Shown: piece by piece, positions 10,614-21,679 of the stretch
Position numbering within the stretch: position 1 is the first letter of the stretch
How the letters are laid out: every line of letters starts with the position of its first letter
NCBI GenBank assembly: GCA_028571685.1
Contig: CM053141.1
Span: 51,706,333 to 51,770,332, forward strand
From: Heterohyrax brucei
Taxonomy: Eukaryota > Chordata > Mammalia > Hyracoidea > Procaviidae
Reading direction: 5' to 3'
DNA: 64,000 bases
The notes under the pieces: model-generated
The model's input: only the letters and a program-made list of their open reading frames with translations
Databases searched by the model: none
What the model was told of the DNA's origin: nothing
Made by a program: the position numbers and the translations under genes

Positions 10614-10857
10614 CGGAGGTCCCCAAATCTCTCTGCTAGATTCTTTCCTTTATATCTCAAGAGACTGCCTCAAGGCACAAAACAGCCTTACACTTTGAGT
10701 CCTGCCTCATCAACACAACTGCCACCCATCTTCCTCATTAACATCACAGAGGCAGGATTTACAATTTGGGGAAACATCATACAATACTGGTAATTATGGC
10801 TCAACCTAATTGCTACACAGATTTTGGGGGGAACATGATTCAGTGCATGACAGCATC

Positions 10858-11134
10858 TTTTCATTTATTGGAACTCTGTTTTCAAATATTACGTAAGTGC
10901 GGTGCCCCACATATACTAGCTATTAGATCATCAATTTTCTTCAGGAACAAATGGACTGAGAGACACCAAAGACTGGTATTTCCCTCATGTGGAAGTCAGT
11001 TACAGAAAGACCACTTGGCAGAGATTAGGGAACAGATTCAGCCTTTAAGAGCCCTTCCTACTTTTGGGTTTGAGATTGCCACAAGCATCTTGTACTTCTC
11101 CTTTATGTAAACATTTCTTTAATAAGACTCTTCC
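10858..11134. other. Unassigned DNA
   Basis: No gene or repeat is recognised. The plus-strand open frame reaching in from 10766 to 11110 crosses the LTR boundary, so it is not a gene. Confidence 0.45.
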
Positions 11135-11235
11135 TGTAAGTTCCATGAGGTGTGAAGCTTGTTGTATGCCCAGAGACTGGAGTACAGTGTGTAGCAGATG
11201 AGATACTTCATAAAATATTGTTTATTGACAGACTA
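11135..11235 (+). mobile_element. Possible L2 3' end relic
   Basis: The order 'ttccatgagg...tatgcccagagactggagtacagtgtgtagcagatga...taaaatattgtttattga' resembles the L2 3' end (basis: remembered L2 pattern). It is very diverged. Confidence 0.4.
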
Positions 11236-11467
11236 ACAAGTATTGTAAACCTAAAAGAAGGTACCTGTTGAAATGAATGTTTTTAAATAAATTTGCCATG
11301 AAGTCTCACTAAACTGAAGGACAAAGTCTTTACAAGAGAATTCAGATTATCATGCCTTCCAAAGTTTCAAATTAAAATATGTGGAATCTTTTGTTAACTT
11401 CATGTTTCATTATTACAGGACAACAGTTTTTCAGAAAAGGAAATATCTGCTCTTCTATACCACTACT

Positions 11468-11625
11468 GATGATATAATAGTTAAATTCTAAGGCTGCTAA
11501 CCAGAAGGTCAGCAGTTCAAATCCACCAGATGCTCCTTGGAAACTTTATGGGGCAGTTCTACCCTGTCTAAAGGGTCACTGTGAGTTGGAATCAACTTGA
11601 CGGTAATGGGTTTGATTTTCTTTTA
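11468..11625 (+). mobile_element. AfroSINE, short form
   Basis: Sense copy: a degenerate tRNA-like head, then ggctgctaacc, a B-box-like agttcaaatcc, 'ctccttggaaactttatgggg', and the 3' part gggtcactgtgagttggaatcaac ending in atgggtttg. Confidence 0.88.
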
Positions 11626-11663
11626 TACCACTGCTAGTAAATATATGTATATGTAATTTATAT

Positions 11664-11803
11664 ACACCCACCCACTGCTGATAGCAACCCTATAGGACAG
11701 AGTAGAACTGCTCCACAGAGTTTCCAAGAAAGCTTCTGGCAGATTCAGAGAGCTGACCCTTTGGTTCGCAGCTGTAGCACTTAGTCACTACACTATCTAT
11801 GTG
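11664..11803 (-). mobile_element. AfroSINE with internal deletion
   Basis: Antisense copy (cccactgctg, ctataggacagagtagaactgc, tttccaagaaagc, ctttggttcgcagctgtagcac). It lacks the usual ~20 bp between 'cactgctg' and 'atagcaaccc'. Confidence 0.85.
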
Positions 11804-13406
11804 ATATGTAAGGAAAATGCGTTGTCCTACAGTTTTCTCATCACTTCTAGTAAATTTATATACATGATTATATGAATATATACATAAACAATATATATAA
11901 ATTATATGTATAACTTGCAGTGCGTTCTATTCAACATAATCAACCCCAGTTAGTGACTGTCACCCTCATCAGAATATGTCAGGTAACAGTACATTTCTTA
12001 ATCCCAGGAGTGCTGTGTTTAGCAGTTAAATGAATAAATTCTACAACAAACATCACATCTCCTGTAGTCCTTTCCCTGCCTCAGCTTAAAAGTCTTTGTC
12101 CTCTGCTTTCATACATCTTTTCTTATTTCCTATCTTCAGTTACAATACAGTTTCTCCTGCTTCCTTGTCTAATGCTGATTCATTGTCTCATCCTTAAGAT
12201 GTCTTTAGGAATGAAAATTAGTTTCCACAAGAGTTGAGATATTTAAGGATTTCTTAAGTTTGCTTTTGGAATCCGATGCTTTACGCTACTTCTCTGAGTG
12301 CTCCAGTATTCTCACTCTAGTATCAGTCTTTGCCTTCCAGAGCTGGCTTAGAGTTCTGAGTCCAGGGGCCACTCTGTAAGGTCTGACATAGTCACATATT
12401 TAGTGAAGAAATAAAACTAATTTTAATTTTGAAACTTTTTAAGATGAAAGAACCTTTTAAGAAATATTGTTTTTAGAAATTTAAGGATAAACGAAACTGC
12501 AACTAAGACATTTTAGTACTATTTTTTTAGAGGGTGAAACTGAGCAAATGAAAATCTATGTCATCATAGATTCTTTTCTGAATCTATTTTCCAAATCTCT
12601 GCCAAATAGTCTTTCTGTAATTGATTTCCACATGGTGGGAAAACCATAGACTATGTTGTTTCTCAGTCCATTTGATCCTAAAGAAAATTGATGATCAGTG
12701 GCTAGCATACATAGGGCACCCCACTCACAAAATTAAGGATTTGCAATGTAGATTCATTTATAACCTTAGTGATTTCTTTATTTAACTTCATTAAAGACTT
12801 TTGAAAGTTTTCTTTTGTTTGTTTGTTTTGTTTTGGCTTCCTTTTTTGTGGAGGAGGGTATAGGTTAGCTCAAAAATTCATCTTTTTAATTTAAAGACAA
12901 GGCCAACTTGTCGTGTCCTAAACCATTAAACACTATTTCTGTAATAGTAGCTGGCTTCTGCAGTACATTTTCACTATGTAGTAAGCAGAATATTCAAAAT
13001 TTTAACAGGGCCAGATAGGCCAGATAGTACCTGTGAGTGAAAAAGAAAAGTAATCAACATTTCCTGCAGTGATGGGTAAAATGTGGTCATCATTAAGTAG
13101 ATGCAGTAGCAGCTTCTCATTTTTCATTATGTTCTAGCGAAAATATGACCTAACATTTCGTAATTACAGAAATGCAGAAGCCAGAGAGTAGCTGGGATAG
13201 CTAAGGAGGACAAAAATAGCCCAGCGTTGCTTGTGAATCATCTGCTAACTCTTTAAATTATTGGCATCTTGGCAAGGACAGAAGATTCAGGAATTCAGTA
13301 TCTTAGTTTTTCTGTTTCCTTCCTGTTTCCCTAAACTAGGTTAAATAAGGAACCACAGGCAACATTTTGAAAAAGATAAAATTGTATTTCATAGTTTAGG
13401 ATACCA
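11804..13406. other. Unassigned A+T-rich DNA
   Basis: TATA-rich low-complexity sequence occurs to about 11910. No coding frame, RNA or recognisable repeat is seen in the rest. Confidence 0.5.
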
Positions 13407-13456
13407 TGCCAAGCCAGCCAAGTGCCTTTGAGTCGGATCCCACTCATGATGCTATA
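13407..13456 (-). mobile_element. Tail-only SINE insertion
   Basis: About 50 bp consisting only of the antisense SINE 3' end: tgccaagccagccaagtgcc, agtcggatcc, actcatgatg. The tRNA-like head is absent, i.e. extreme 5' truncation. Confidence 0.65.
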
Positions 13457-13913
13457 GTCAGCCTTAAAGAGGACTGATGACCTAACAGAACAGATAATAT
13501 TTAATATTGATTATCAACTTGAGATTCTATCACAACTATAAAATGATAAATTATAGTCTTAGTTTCATCACACAAAATCAAAAATAATTTTTAAAGTGAA
13601 AAATTAATCAACTTGATTAGTATTAAAACAGAATTCCCCTTAATCAATGTTTGTTTTTCTACTTTGCTACTTCTTCTGCCATTTCTCTTGTTTCTCTGTG
13701 TGTACTACATGTACACAAAGAAGTAACTATATTTATTATGTATTTTGGGTTTCAAAACTTGTCTTTGACATGTTATTGGAATTATATAAGTTAAATTATT
13801 TTTCAAACCAATAAATGTGATCTTCCAGATAAAAAGTTTTTTTCTATCAAAACTCGTCTGTAATCTTTGAATATATTTGGCAAATGCAATCACAAATTTA
13901 AAAGAAAAATCTA
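13457..13913. other. Unassigned A+T-rich DNA
   Basis: No recognised feature. The minus-strand open frame 13705-13893 is low-complexity and unsupported. Confidence 0.45.
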
Positions 13914-14080
13914 AACTAAACCAAACCCACTGCTGTTAAGTCAATTTCAACTCATAGTGACCCTATAGGACAGAGTAGAATGGCCCTGTAGGATTTCCAA
14001 GGAGCAACTGATGGGTTTGAACTGCCAGCCTTTTGGTTAGCAGTGGTAGCTGGTAACCACTATTCCACCAGAGTTTCCAA
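13914..14080 (-). mobile_element. AfroSINE, short form
   Basis: Complete antisense copy running from aaaccaaacccactgctg to 'aaccactattccaccagagtttcc'. Confidence 0.9.
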
Positions 14081-14465
14081 CTCTACACTAGGTATTGATA
14101 ACATGAGGAGGAAAATCATAAATATCTGGAAACATTGTCCCTCATACGACTTCAAAATTTCCTTTAATTTCCTACTTCTCAAAAATTTAAAGATGTGGTT
14201 TCTTATAGATCATGGCATATTTTATGTCAGGAAGATGACAAGTCAACACTGTATGCATTCAAAGGAAAGGTCATGACCATACACCAAAAGGCTAGAAACA
14301 GACACATTGGTATACTTTATTTTAAAATAAAAAGTTTCATATTCTGCATGTATCATTTTATGATTCCTTACTTTCAGTGTTTTTTGTTTTGTTTTATTTT
14401 TTTCCCCAACGTCCTACTACTGTCTGTGATTGCATAGATTAAGGATTTCCCACTGCCTTATGGCC
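14081..14465. other. Unassigned DNA
   Basis: No recognised feature. Overlapping plus-strand frames 14043-14437 begin in the SINE and have no domain. Confidence 0.45.
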
Positions 14466-14500
14466 AGGGGAAACCCTAGTGCCATAGTGGTTAAGTACTT
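14466..14500 (+). mobile_element. AfroSINE head fragment
   Basis: Only the tRNA-derived 5' end is present: gggaaaccctagtgccatag then tggttaagtactt. The A-box-like 'agtgccatagtgg' is visible. It is unusual in lacking the 3' part. Confidence 0.6.
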
Positions 14501-14556
14501 CCAGAAAATGGGAACTTCTGACACAAGACTTAGACAAATCCCCAAAGAATGACAAG

Positions 14557-14602
14557 CCAAGCCAAGCCAAGTGCCATCGAGTAGGATCCAACTCATGGTG
14601 AC
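14557..14602 (-). mobile_element. Tail-only SINE insertion with TSD
   Basis: 46 bp of antisense SINE tail (ccaagccaagccaagtgcc, tcgagtaggatccaactcat) lie between two exact copies of atgacaag (14549-14556, 14603-14610). The short flanking duplication supports a real insertion of a nearly completely 5'-truncated copy. Confidence 0.7.
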
Positions 14603-14727
14603 ATGACAAGGTTTTCTCTTTTTATTCAATTACCACCACACCTCATAGATACATTTACAATCATTTTCTTTCATAGAACTAATACGTTATTCCAATGATG
14701 GTAGAAATGGATATCTACACAACATAA

Positions 14728-14890
14728 AAAATTTCTGATGGCATAGTGGTTAAGATCTTGTCTGTTAACCACAAGACAAGGAGTTCAAATCTATCAGCTG
14801 CCCCTTGGAAGCCCTACAGGGAAATTCTACTCTGTCCTACAGGGTCACTGTGAGTTGGAATCAACTCCATAGCAATGGTTTTTTTGAAGT
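14728..14890 (+). mobile_element. AfroSINE, short form
   Basis: Sense copy: tggcatagtggttaagatct, gagttcaaatctatcagc, gggtcactgtgagttggaat, ending agcaatggttttttt. Confidence 0.88.
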
Positions 14891-14994
14891 TTTCTTATGT
14901 GACATAGAATTTTAGAACAGAATGCTATATGCACAACCAAAATAAATACATAAATAATGATATTGATAAATATTACACAGTATTCAGGAACAGG

Positions 14995-15165
14995 GACAAG
15001 TGTTATATACATTTAATATTTAAAACTATGAGAAAGATAATATTATCTGCATTTTTTAGATGGGGGAGCCACCAAATCATTTCAGTAAGATAAATGACTT
15101 GCCCAACTTCACCAGCTAGTGTATGGCTAGGATACGATTTCAATCTAGATGGTTCCACTGTATCT
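14995..15165 (-). mobile_element. MIR SINE
   Basis: Antisense MIR pattern: 'attatctgcattttttagatggggga', then 'gacttgcccaacttcaccagctagtgtatggctaggat'. It is an old tRNA-derived mammalian SINE, recognised from its conserved core. Confidence 0.7.
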
Positions 15166-15537
15166 GCAGCATTAATAATAATAATATTTTATTAGTGTTT
15201 CTGTAAGTTTTATTTGTATGGAGAGAGAGACACTGAGTCTATTGGGAAGGACAATTTTTCCTTCCTTCTAGCCAAAGTCTTTCTGCAGAAGGTAGATTTT
15301 GACAAAGGTACAGCCTCCCAGGTTGATTATTCCCCAGAGATCAGTGGTTGAACAAACCTGAAAAACATGCAAAAATTCTGCTCACCAGAATTCTCAACAT
15401 CAGTTTGAAGATGGTGTTCCAAGTTGTGTCACATCAGTTTGTGTTAGTCATTCTCATTACTTTTTCTTATTGATGTGATAGACAGCACATGACATGTTAA
15501 AAGTATTACAAAAATGTGGCAAAAAAAATTAATGTAG
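15166..15537. other. Unassigned DNA
   Basis: No feature is recognised in this stretch. Confidence 0.45.
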
Positions 15538-15568
15538 TAAGTTGGAGAAGATTTTGAAAAAGATAGCA
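15538..15568. repeat. Long target-site duplication, left copy
   Basis: About 31 bp beginning taagttggagaagatttt recur, with a few differences and one extra base, at 17594-17625. They bracket an RTE insertion. Confidence 0.8.
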
Positions 15569-17593
15569 GGGTTGTTGTTGTTAGGTGCTGTCGACTCGGT
15601 TCCAACTCACAGCAACCCTGTGAACAACAGAACAAAACACTGGTCTTGCACCATGTCCACAATCATTTTTATGCTTGAGCCCATTGTTGCAGCCTCTATG
15701 TTGATCCATCTCGTAGAGGATCTTCCTCTTTTTTGCTGACCCTCCCGACTCGACGGCACTTGGCTTGGCCACTGTACCAAGCATGATGTCCTTCTCCAGG
15801 GACTGATCCTTCTGACAACATGTCCAAAGTATTAAAGAGATAGTCTTGCTGTCTTGGTTTCCAAGGAGCACTCTGGTTGCACTTCTTCCAGAACAGCTCT
15901 GTTTGTTCTTTTGGGGGTCCATGATACATTCAACCTTCTTCTCCAACACCACACTTCAAAGGCATCAATTCTTCCATCTTTTTTGTTCAGGGTCCAGCTT
16001 TCACATGCATATGATGTGATTGAAAATACCATGGCTTGGGTCAGGCATGTTTTAGTTTTCAAGGTGACATCCTTACTTTTGAACAATTTGAAGAGGTCCT
16101 TTGCAGCAGATTTCCCCAGTGCAATGCATCTTTTGATTTCTTCACTGCTGTTTCCAAGGGCATTGATTGTGGATCCAAGTAAAGTAAAATCTTTGACAAC
16201 CTCAGTCTGTTCTCCGTTTATGACAATGTTGCTTACTAGTCCAGTTGTTAGGATTTTTGCTTTCCTGATGTTGAGGTGCAATCCATACTGAAGGCTGTGG
16301 TTCTTGATCTTTATCAATAAATGCCTCAAATCTTCTTTATTTCCAGCGAGTAGGGTGGTGTCATCTACATAATTCAGGTTGTTAAGGAGTCGTCCTCCAA
16401 TCCTGATGCCTCATTCTTCCAGGTATAATCCAGCTTCTCAGTTTATTCCCTCGGCATGCAGATTAAAAAGATATGGTGAAAGAATACAACCCTGATGCAT
16501 GCCTTTCCTGACTTTATACCACGCAGTGTCTGCTTTTTCTGTTCGCACAACTGCCTCTTCATTCATATACAGATTTCTTAAGAGCACAATTAGGTGTTCT
16601 GGAATTCCCAATCTCCACACATTAGCCATAGTTTAGTATGATCCACACAGTCAAATGCGTTTGAGTAGCTGATGAAACACAAGTAAACATCTTGCTGGTA
16701 TTCTTTGCTTTCAGCCAAGATCCTTCTGACATCAGTGATGATATCCCTGGTTCCATGTCCTCTTTGGAATCCAGCTTGAATTTCTGGCAGTTCCTTGTCA
16801 ATATATTGTTGTAATTGCTTTTGAATGACCTTGAGCACAATTTTATTTGTGTGTGACATCAATGATATTTGGTAATTTCCACATTTGGTTGGATCACCTT
16901 TCTTTGAATTGGGCATAAATATGGATCTCTTCTAGTCAGTTGGCCAGGTAGTTGTCCTCCAAATTTCTTGACATACATGAGTGAGTACTTCCAGAACTGC
17001 ATCTGTTTGTTGAAATATCTCAATTGAAATTCCATCAGTTCCTCAAGCCTTGTTTTTCGCCAATACCTTCAATGTAGCTTCAGCTTCTTCCTTCAGTATC
17101 TTTGGTTCCTGATCATATGCTACCTCCTCAAATGGCTGAACATCGACTAGTTCTTTCTGGTATAATGACTCTGTGTACTCCTTCCATCTTCTTTTGATGC
17201 TCTCTGAGTCATTTAATAGTTTCCCTGTAGAATCCTTCACTATTGCAACTCAAGGCTTGAATCTTTTCTTCAGTTCCTTCAGCTTAAGAAATGCAGAATG
17301 TGTTCTTCCCTTCTAGTTTTCCATTTCAGCTCTTTGCACATGTCATTATAATACTTTCTTTTGTCTTCTTGAGTTGCTCTCTGAAATCTTCTGTTTAGGT
17401 CTTTTACTTTGTCATTCCTTCCTTTTGCTTTAGCTGCTCAATGCTAAAGAGCAAGTTTCAAAGTCTCCTCTGACATCCAATTTGGTCTTTTCTTTCTTTC
17501 CTTTCTTTTTAATGACCTCTTGCTGTCTTCATGGATGATGTTTTTGATGTCATTCCACAATTTGTCTGGTCTTCAGTCATTAGTGATTAACAC
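15569..17593 (-). mobile_element. RTE-clade LINE, 5'-truncated 2.0-kb copy
   Basis: This antisense copy contains the 3' end (gttgttgttaggtgctgtcg at its start) and about 2 kb of the reverse transcriptase region. Minus-strand relics include PNSKKGDPTKCGNYQISLMS (RT block 1), a damaged block A in which the first catalytic Asp appears lost (FISYSNAFDCVDH), MHQGCILSP, and an intact active site YVDD at 16371-16360 followed by TTLLAG. Frames 17240-17043, 16916-16590, 16629-16438 and 16329-15832 are pieces of one broken ORF. A ~31-bp TSD brackets it. Confidence 0.92.
15744..15770 (+). mobile_element. Tail-only micro-insertion within the RTE copy
   Basis: About 27 bp (cccgactcgacggcacttgg, cttggcc) interrupt 'gctgaccctc...taccaagcatg', which is uninterrupted in the RTE copies at 18090 and 31855. 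It matches the SINE/RTE 3' tail in sense orientation. Confidence 0.6.
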
Positions 17594-17625
17594 TAAGTTG
17601 GAGAACATTTTTTAAAAAGATAGCA
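17594..17625. repeat. Long target-site duplication, right copy
   Basis: Near-match to 15538-15568 (taagttggagaacatttttt then aaaaagatagca). Confidence 0.8.
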
Positions 17626-17902
17626 ATAGCAAGGATTAACTAACATATTCCATATATAGAAGGTAATGTCAAGTTTTGTCAAAATTTCTATAAGGAAACA
17701 TAGCAATATTTTGAGGTTATTCCAGTAACACGAAAATTCCCTGTTAATCTAGTACATTTAATGTTCCTCAACTGCGCAATTTAGTCGAGAGCTTACTCCA
17801 CTGCAATGTTAGTAATCTGTAACTTGATTTATCCCATGTATTAGCATAACTTACGTGAGAGGTAAATCATCACTGAATAAGCAAGGAAATAAATGCTCAA
17901 TA
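17626..17902. other. Unassigned DNA
   Basis: No feature is recognised. Confidence 0.4.
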
Positions 17903-18050
17903 GAATCAGATAATGTGGGTTTGAACTCTGGCAGCACATTTTTTTTCTAACACTGAAAGATTTTGGAATCCCTTTTTAGATTTTTTAAGCTCTAAATTTT
18001 TCATTAAAATAACAGCATTCAACTACATACAGTAAATAAGATAAAATAAT
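17903..18050 (+). mobile_element. Possible MIR relic
   Basis: 'atagaatcagataatgtgggtttgaactctggcagcacat' followed by a degenerate tail looks like the MIR 5' half. Heavily diverged. Confidence 0.4.
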
Positions 18051-18089
18051 ATAAACTACGAACAGCACTAAAACACAGTCGTGTACATG

Positions 18090-18650
18090 GTTGTCATTGT
18101 TTTTGCTTTTGTTAGGTGCCATCCAGCAAGCCTGTGCACAGTAGAAGGAGACACCACCCAGCCCTGCACCATCGCCACAATCGTTGCTGTACTTGAGCCC
18201 ATTGTTGCAGCCACTGTGTCAGTCCACCTTGCTGAGGATCTTCCTTTCTCGCTCTGGCCATCCGCTTTACTAAGTGCGATGTCTTTCAGTAGGAGCTGAT
18301 CTGTCCTAATAACATGCCCAAATTATGTCAGATGTAGTCTAGCTATCCGTGTTTCTAAGGAGACTTCTGGCTGTCCTTTTCCCAAGATAGATTTGTTCGT
18401 TCTTTTAGCAGTCCCTCCGTGGTATAGTCAGTAGTCCTTGACAACACCACTATTCAAAGGCATTAATTGTTCTTCCGTCTTTCTTATTCATTGTCTGTCT
18501 TTCACATGCATACGAAGTTGTTGAAAACCTCTGGGTTTGGGTCAGGGGAACTTTAGCCTTCATGGTGACATCTTTGCTTTTCAACACTTTAAAGAGGTTT
18601 TTGTAACTAATTTGCCCAACACATTATATCTTTTGATTTCTTGATGTGGT
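18090..18650 (-). mobile_element. RTE-clade LINE 3' end
   Basis: Antisense 3'-terminal ~560 bp: ttttgttaggtgccatccag, 'gcccattgttgcagccactgtgtcagtccacc', 'gtgacatctttgcttttcaacactttaaagagg'. 5'-truncated. The plus-strand open frame at 18081-18299 is a shadow. Confidence 0.88.
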
Positions 18651-19177
18651 AAACACCAGTAATCCTGTTATTTACATCTCTGTTACTATAATGGAATTGT
18701 ATTCAAGTCAAGAGGCCACAAATACCCTCTATGCTGCCTTTCCCTCTGTGAACAAAATGCAGAGAGCAGCTAAAAAAGCTAAAAGTAAAGAGCAGCAGGT
18801 GGACTGGTGAAGGCCAGAATTAGAAGCACTCTGAATGGGTGACACATTTTTGTTTCCTTCCAGTATTCCCCAGCCTGATTTCAACAAAGTCCCAAACCTA
18901 CAACTGGACATCAGCACAAACAGAAAACTCAGGGAAAGTCTTCTATTCTGGCATGAGGATTAGGGAAATGCTCATAACACTCAGAAAGAATGGTGGAAAG
19001 CTCTTTCCTCTTCTCCTTTTTCTTTTTCCACATTACTGTCTCTTGCACTATTCCGTGATGGCCCACAGCTATCTAAAACTCCATGGGAATGGACACATCT
19101 CCTCTGATCAGAGGAGCTATAACCTCAAAATGGGATGTATACTCTCCTTACTGTCTGTTCCTCTGTAGTCTCCTGCT
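18651..19177. other. Unassigned DNA
   Basis: No feature is recognised. Open frames 18729-18917 (minus) and 18839-19168 (plus) overlap and show no known domain. Confidence 0.45.
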
Positions 19178-19330
19178 GGAAACCCTGGTGGCCTAGTGGT
19201 TAAGTGCTGTGTCTTCTGACCAAAGGTCAGCAGTTCAAATCCACCAGCCAAGTTCCTTGGAAACTCTATGTGGCCATTCTACCCTGTCCAATACAGGCCC
19301 TGTGAGCCAGAATTGGCTTGATGGCTGAGT
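19178..19330 (+). mobile_element. AfroSINE with visible Pol III boxes
   Basis: Sense copy starting ggaaaccctggtggcctag. The A-box-like tggcctagtgg is at 19189-19199 and the B-box-like agttcaaatcc at 19232-19242, the internal promoter of a tRNA-derived SINE. The tail is degenerate (agaattggcttgatggctga). Confidence 0.9.
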
Positions 19331-19401
19331 TATTCTCTTGCTGCTTGATTCTAATCTTGTCATCTAGTCAAGCCACTATGTCATTTATGAATTAAAAACA
19401 A

Positions 19402-19497
19402 AAAAACCAAACCCACTGCTGTTGAGTCAATTCTAATTCATACAGACTCTATAGAACAGAGTAAAACTGCCCCACAGAGTTTTCCAGAAGCACCTGA
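19402..19497 (-). mobile_element. AfroSINE, truncated
   Basis: Antisense 3' half only: aaaaccaaacccactgctgt to 'ccacagagttttccagaagcacctgagg'. The tRNA head is missing. Confidence 0.85.
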
Positions 19498-19949
19498 GGG
19501 AAGTGAATAGCAGAGCAAGGAAAAGAAAATCCTGTATTTATGGCCAGAGGATTCCCAGGGAACCAAAGTACTAAGGGAATTTCAAAGAGGGACATGCTCG
19601 GGTAAGCAGCCAGCTGATTAGCTTACAAACTCCTGAGATTGCTGTTGAGCTGAATGTGTGTGACTTTGACCACAGACTCTGTTTAAAATTGAGCTAATTT
19701 GTGGATCAGTATTTATATCTCAGACTGGCCACTGGGTGGACCACTGTGGGGCAAACCTAATAGCCCTGAAAAGACTGAAGTGTCTTTTAGACTCTTCTTT
19801 TTGGAAATAAAAGAGTAGAGAGTAGAAGATATTTTTTGAAGCCAGAGTCAGCCAAACACTAGAAGCAAAGACAAAATAAGAAGTAACAACTGTTTACCAA
19901 TTTGCTTCATTAATAGTGAGTAAAAATATAGTCAAATTAAGCTTAGCAT
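19498..19949. other. Unassigned DNA
   Basis: No feature is recognised. Confidence 0.45.
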
Positions 19950-20059
19950 TATACATTTAAAAATTACAATAAACTACAAACAAGTTGGGAATTACACCTA
20001 GAAGGTGAGAGTGGCTTAATTTCTGAAAATCAGTCAGTGTAAGTCAGAGCATTAATAAA

Positions 20060-20226
20060 CCCAAAAGCCAAATACACTGCTGCTGACTCAGTTCTGACTC
20101 ACAGGGACCCTAATAGGCAAAGTAGAACTGCCCCATAGAGTTTCCAAGGAGTTTCTACTGGATTCAAACTGCCAACCTTACACTCAGCAGCCGTAGCATT
20201 TAAACACTGTGCTACCAAGGTTTCCA
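20060..20226 (-). mobile_element. AfroSINE, short form
   Basis: Antisense copy from 'ccaaaagccaaatacactgctgctg' to 'gtgctaccaaggtttcc', inserted in the ancient L1 between 'gcattaataa' and 'tgttaacagtc'. Confidence 0.88.
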
Positions 20227-20577
20227 ATGTTAACAGTCAAAGGAAAAATAAAAACACATTATTATGTTGTTTAACGAAGAAAAATTTCACAAAGGTCAAA
20301 GTCCAGTCATGATTTTAGAATTTCAGGAAATTTGGAGTAGAAAGCCACTTTTTCAACCTAAACAAACATGTTTACAAAAAGCCTACAGCTAACATCTTAC
20401 TTAAGGTGAAAAACTGAATGATTTCCTCATAACACCGGGAACAATGCAACTGTTCACTTTCATGCTCCTATTGAATATCATACAAGAAAGTCATGGCCAG
20501 TGCAACAAACCAAGAAACAGAAATAAAAAGCACACAGTTCAGAAAAGATGAAATAACACTTACCCCACTTACAGATG

Positions 20578-20735
20578 GGAAACCCTGGTGTTTAGTGGTT
20601 AATGCTACAGCTGCTCGTAAGGTTGGCAGTTCATATCCACCAGGCGCTTCTCGAAAACTCTATAGGGTGGTCTTACTCTGTCCCCTAGACTCTCTGTGCA
20701 TCAGAACTGACTTGACAGCAATGGGTTTGGATTCT
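20578..20735 (+). mobile_element. AfroSINE, short form
   Basis: Sense copy (gggaaaccctggtgtttagt to agcaatgggtttggattc) inserted into the ancient L1 close to its FADD-coding region: 'ttacagatg' lies left and 'tagatgatgtg' right. Confidence 0.88.
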
Positions 20736-20808
20736 TTCATTTTTAATTCATAGATGATGTGTTTGTCTGTGTAGAATATCCCAATAAATATATTTTTTGA
20801 AACTCTTA

Positions 20809-21498
20809 CAGAGTCTTCTGCACCCCATATTGATGAGTGGTGTCTGGGGCCTTACAAAACTAGTATGCTGCCATCTGAGGTACATCAAACGGTCCCAACT
20901 CATCCAGAAGTGATGATCACTGACACCACCAAAGACACAAGGGAAAAAGAGCCCATGAGATAGAAAGACTCATGTGAATGGGAGACTGTATCAGTATGCA
21001 ACCAGAAGAACCAGATGATGCCCGGCCCACCACCAAAGACAGCCATGATGGGGCACATAATGTTGACCCCCTGTGGCAACATGAGGAAAAGAGGGGTGCA
21101 GTTCAAGAACTCTACTAAAAGACCACAACTGATGGTCCGACAGCCCAGGGGATCCCCCAGAGTACCTGGCCCCTAGACCTTCTTCTGCCCCTGTCTAGAA
21201 AACACTACCAAGGTCAACTCTTTGGACAAAAATGGACTAGACTCAGAGACCCAATGTGACCAAGTGGTGGGTGGGCTTTATGGTTCTATGCATTTATAGG
21301 AAGCTGTCCTACTGGTCTGTTTCTAGATGGAAGACAACAGAGTGAAGGGAGCAGGGGCTTGTTAAGAGAATACTGCAAGTATAAAATGAAAAGGAGGAAT
21401 GTGCTGTGGCAGGGCAAGGAGAGCAGAAGGAGCTGTAGATATGTGAGCATGCAAAATTGATTTGGATTGTATGCTTTCACTTAATCACAATAAAAAAA
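20809..21498 (+). mobile_element. 5'-truncated L1 (3'UTR only)
   Basis: Sense L1 3' end: 'cttctgcaccccatattgatgagtgg', 'gatgcccggcccaccacc', 'gggatcccccagagtacctggcccc', ending cacttaatcacaataaaaaa. It lies between two copies of aaactctta (20800-20808, 21499-21507), and the ancient L1 reads continuously once it is removed. Confidence 0.87.
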
Positions 21499-21679
21499 AA
21501 ACTCTTAGAAATAATCAGAGAAAGGTCACAAGATAAAGAACAATATATACCAGTCATATTTCTTTATACCAGCAATGAACATTGGAAACTGAATTTTAAA
21601 AATATTACCTAAAATTGCCTCAAAATTACTGAATAGGTAAGCAAATAACTTTGTTCTAAGAATCTGCACAAAACTGGTT

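Larger units (their letters stand above)
9776..10852 (-). mobile_element. Solo LTR, MaLR/ERVL-like, carrying an inserted LTR
   Basis: It begins TG and ends CA and is flanked by the exact 5-bp duplication gcatc (9771-9775, 10853-10857), as expected for ERVL/MaLR integration. The inner sequence (caccacaagtggatggcttt, gggtgtcagctccagggg) matches the LTR at 34267-34797. Read on the minus strand, the start resembles TGTCATGCACTGAATCATG. Open frames inside (9821-10048, 10516-10698, 10766-11110) have no retroviral motif. The LTR is split by a second element at about 10080-10613. Confidence 0.85.

Noticed and set aside
9776-10852. A complete provirus
   Set aside because: Only an LTR with another LTR-like insert is present; there is no gag, pol or env text and no paired LTR.
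15832-16329. An intact reverse transcriptase gene
   Set aside because: It is one fragment of a broken RTE ORF; upstream parts are in other frames and a catalytic Asp appears lost.
19178-19330. A functional tRNA gene
   Set aside because: A- and B-box-like motifs are present, but the sequence does not fold as a tRNA and belongs to a dispersed SINE family.
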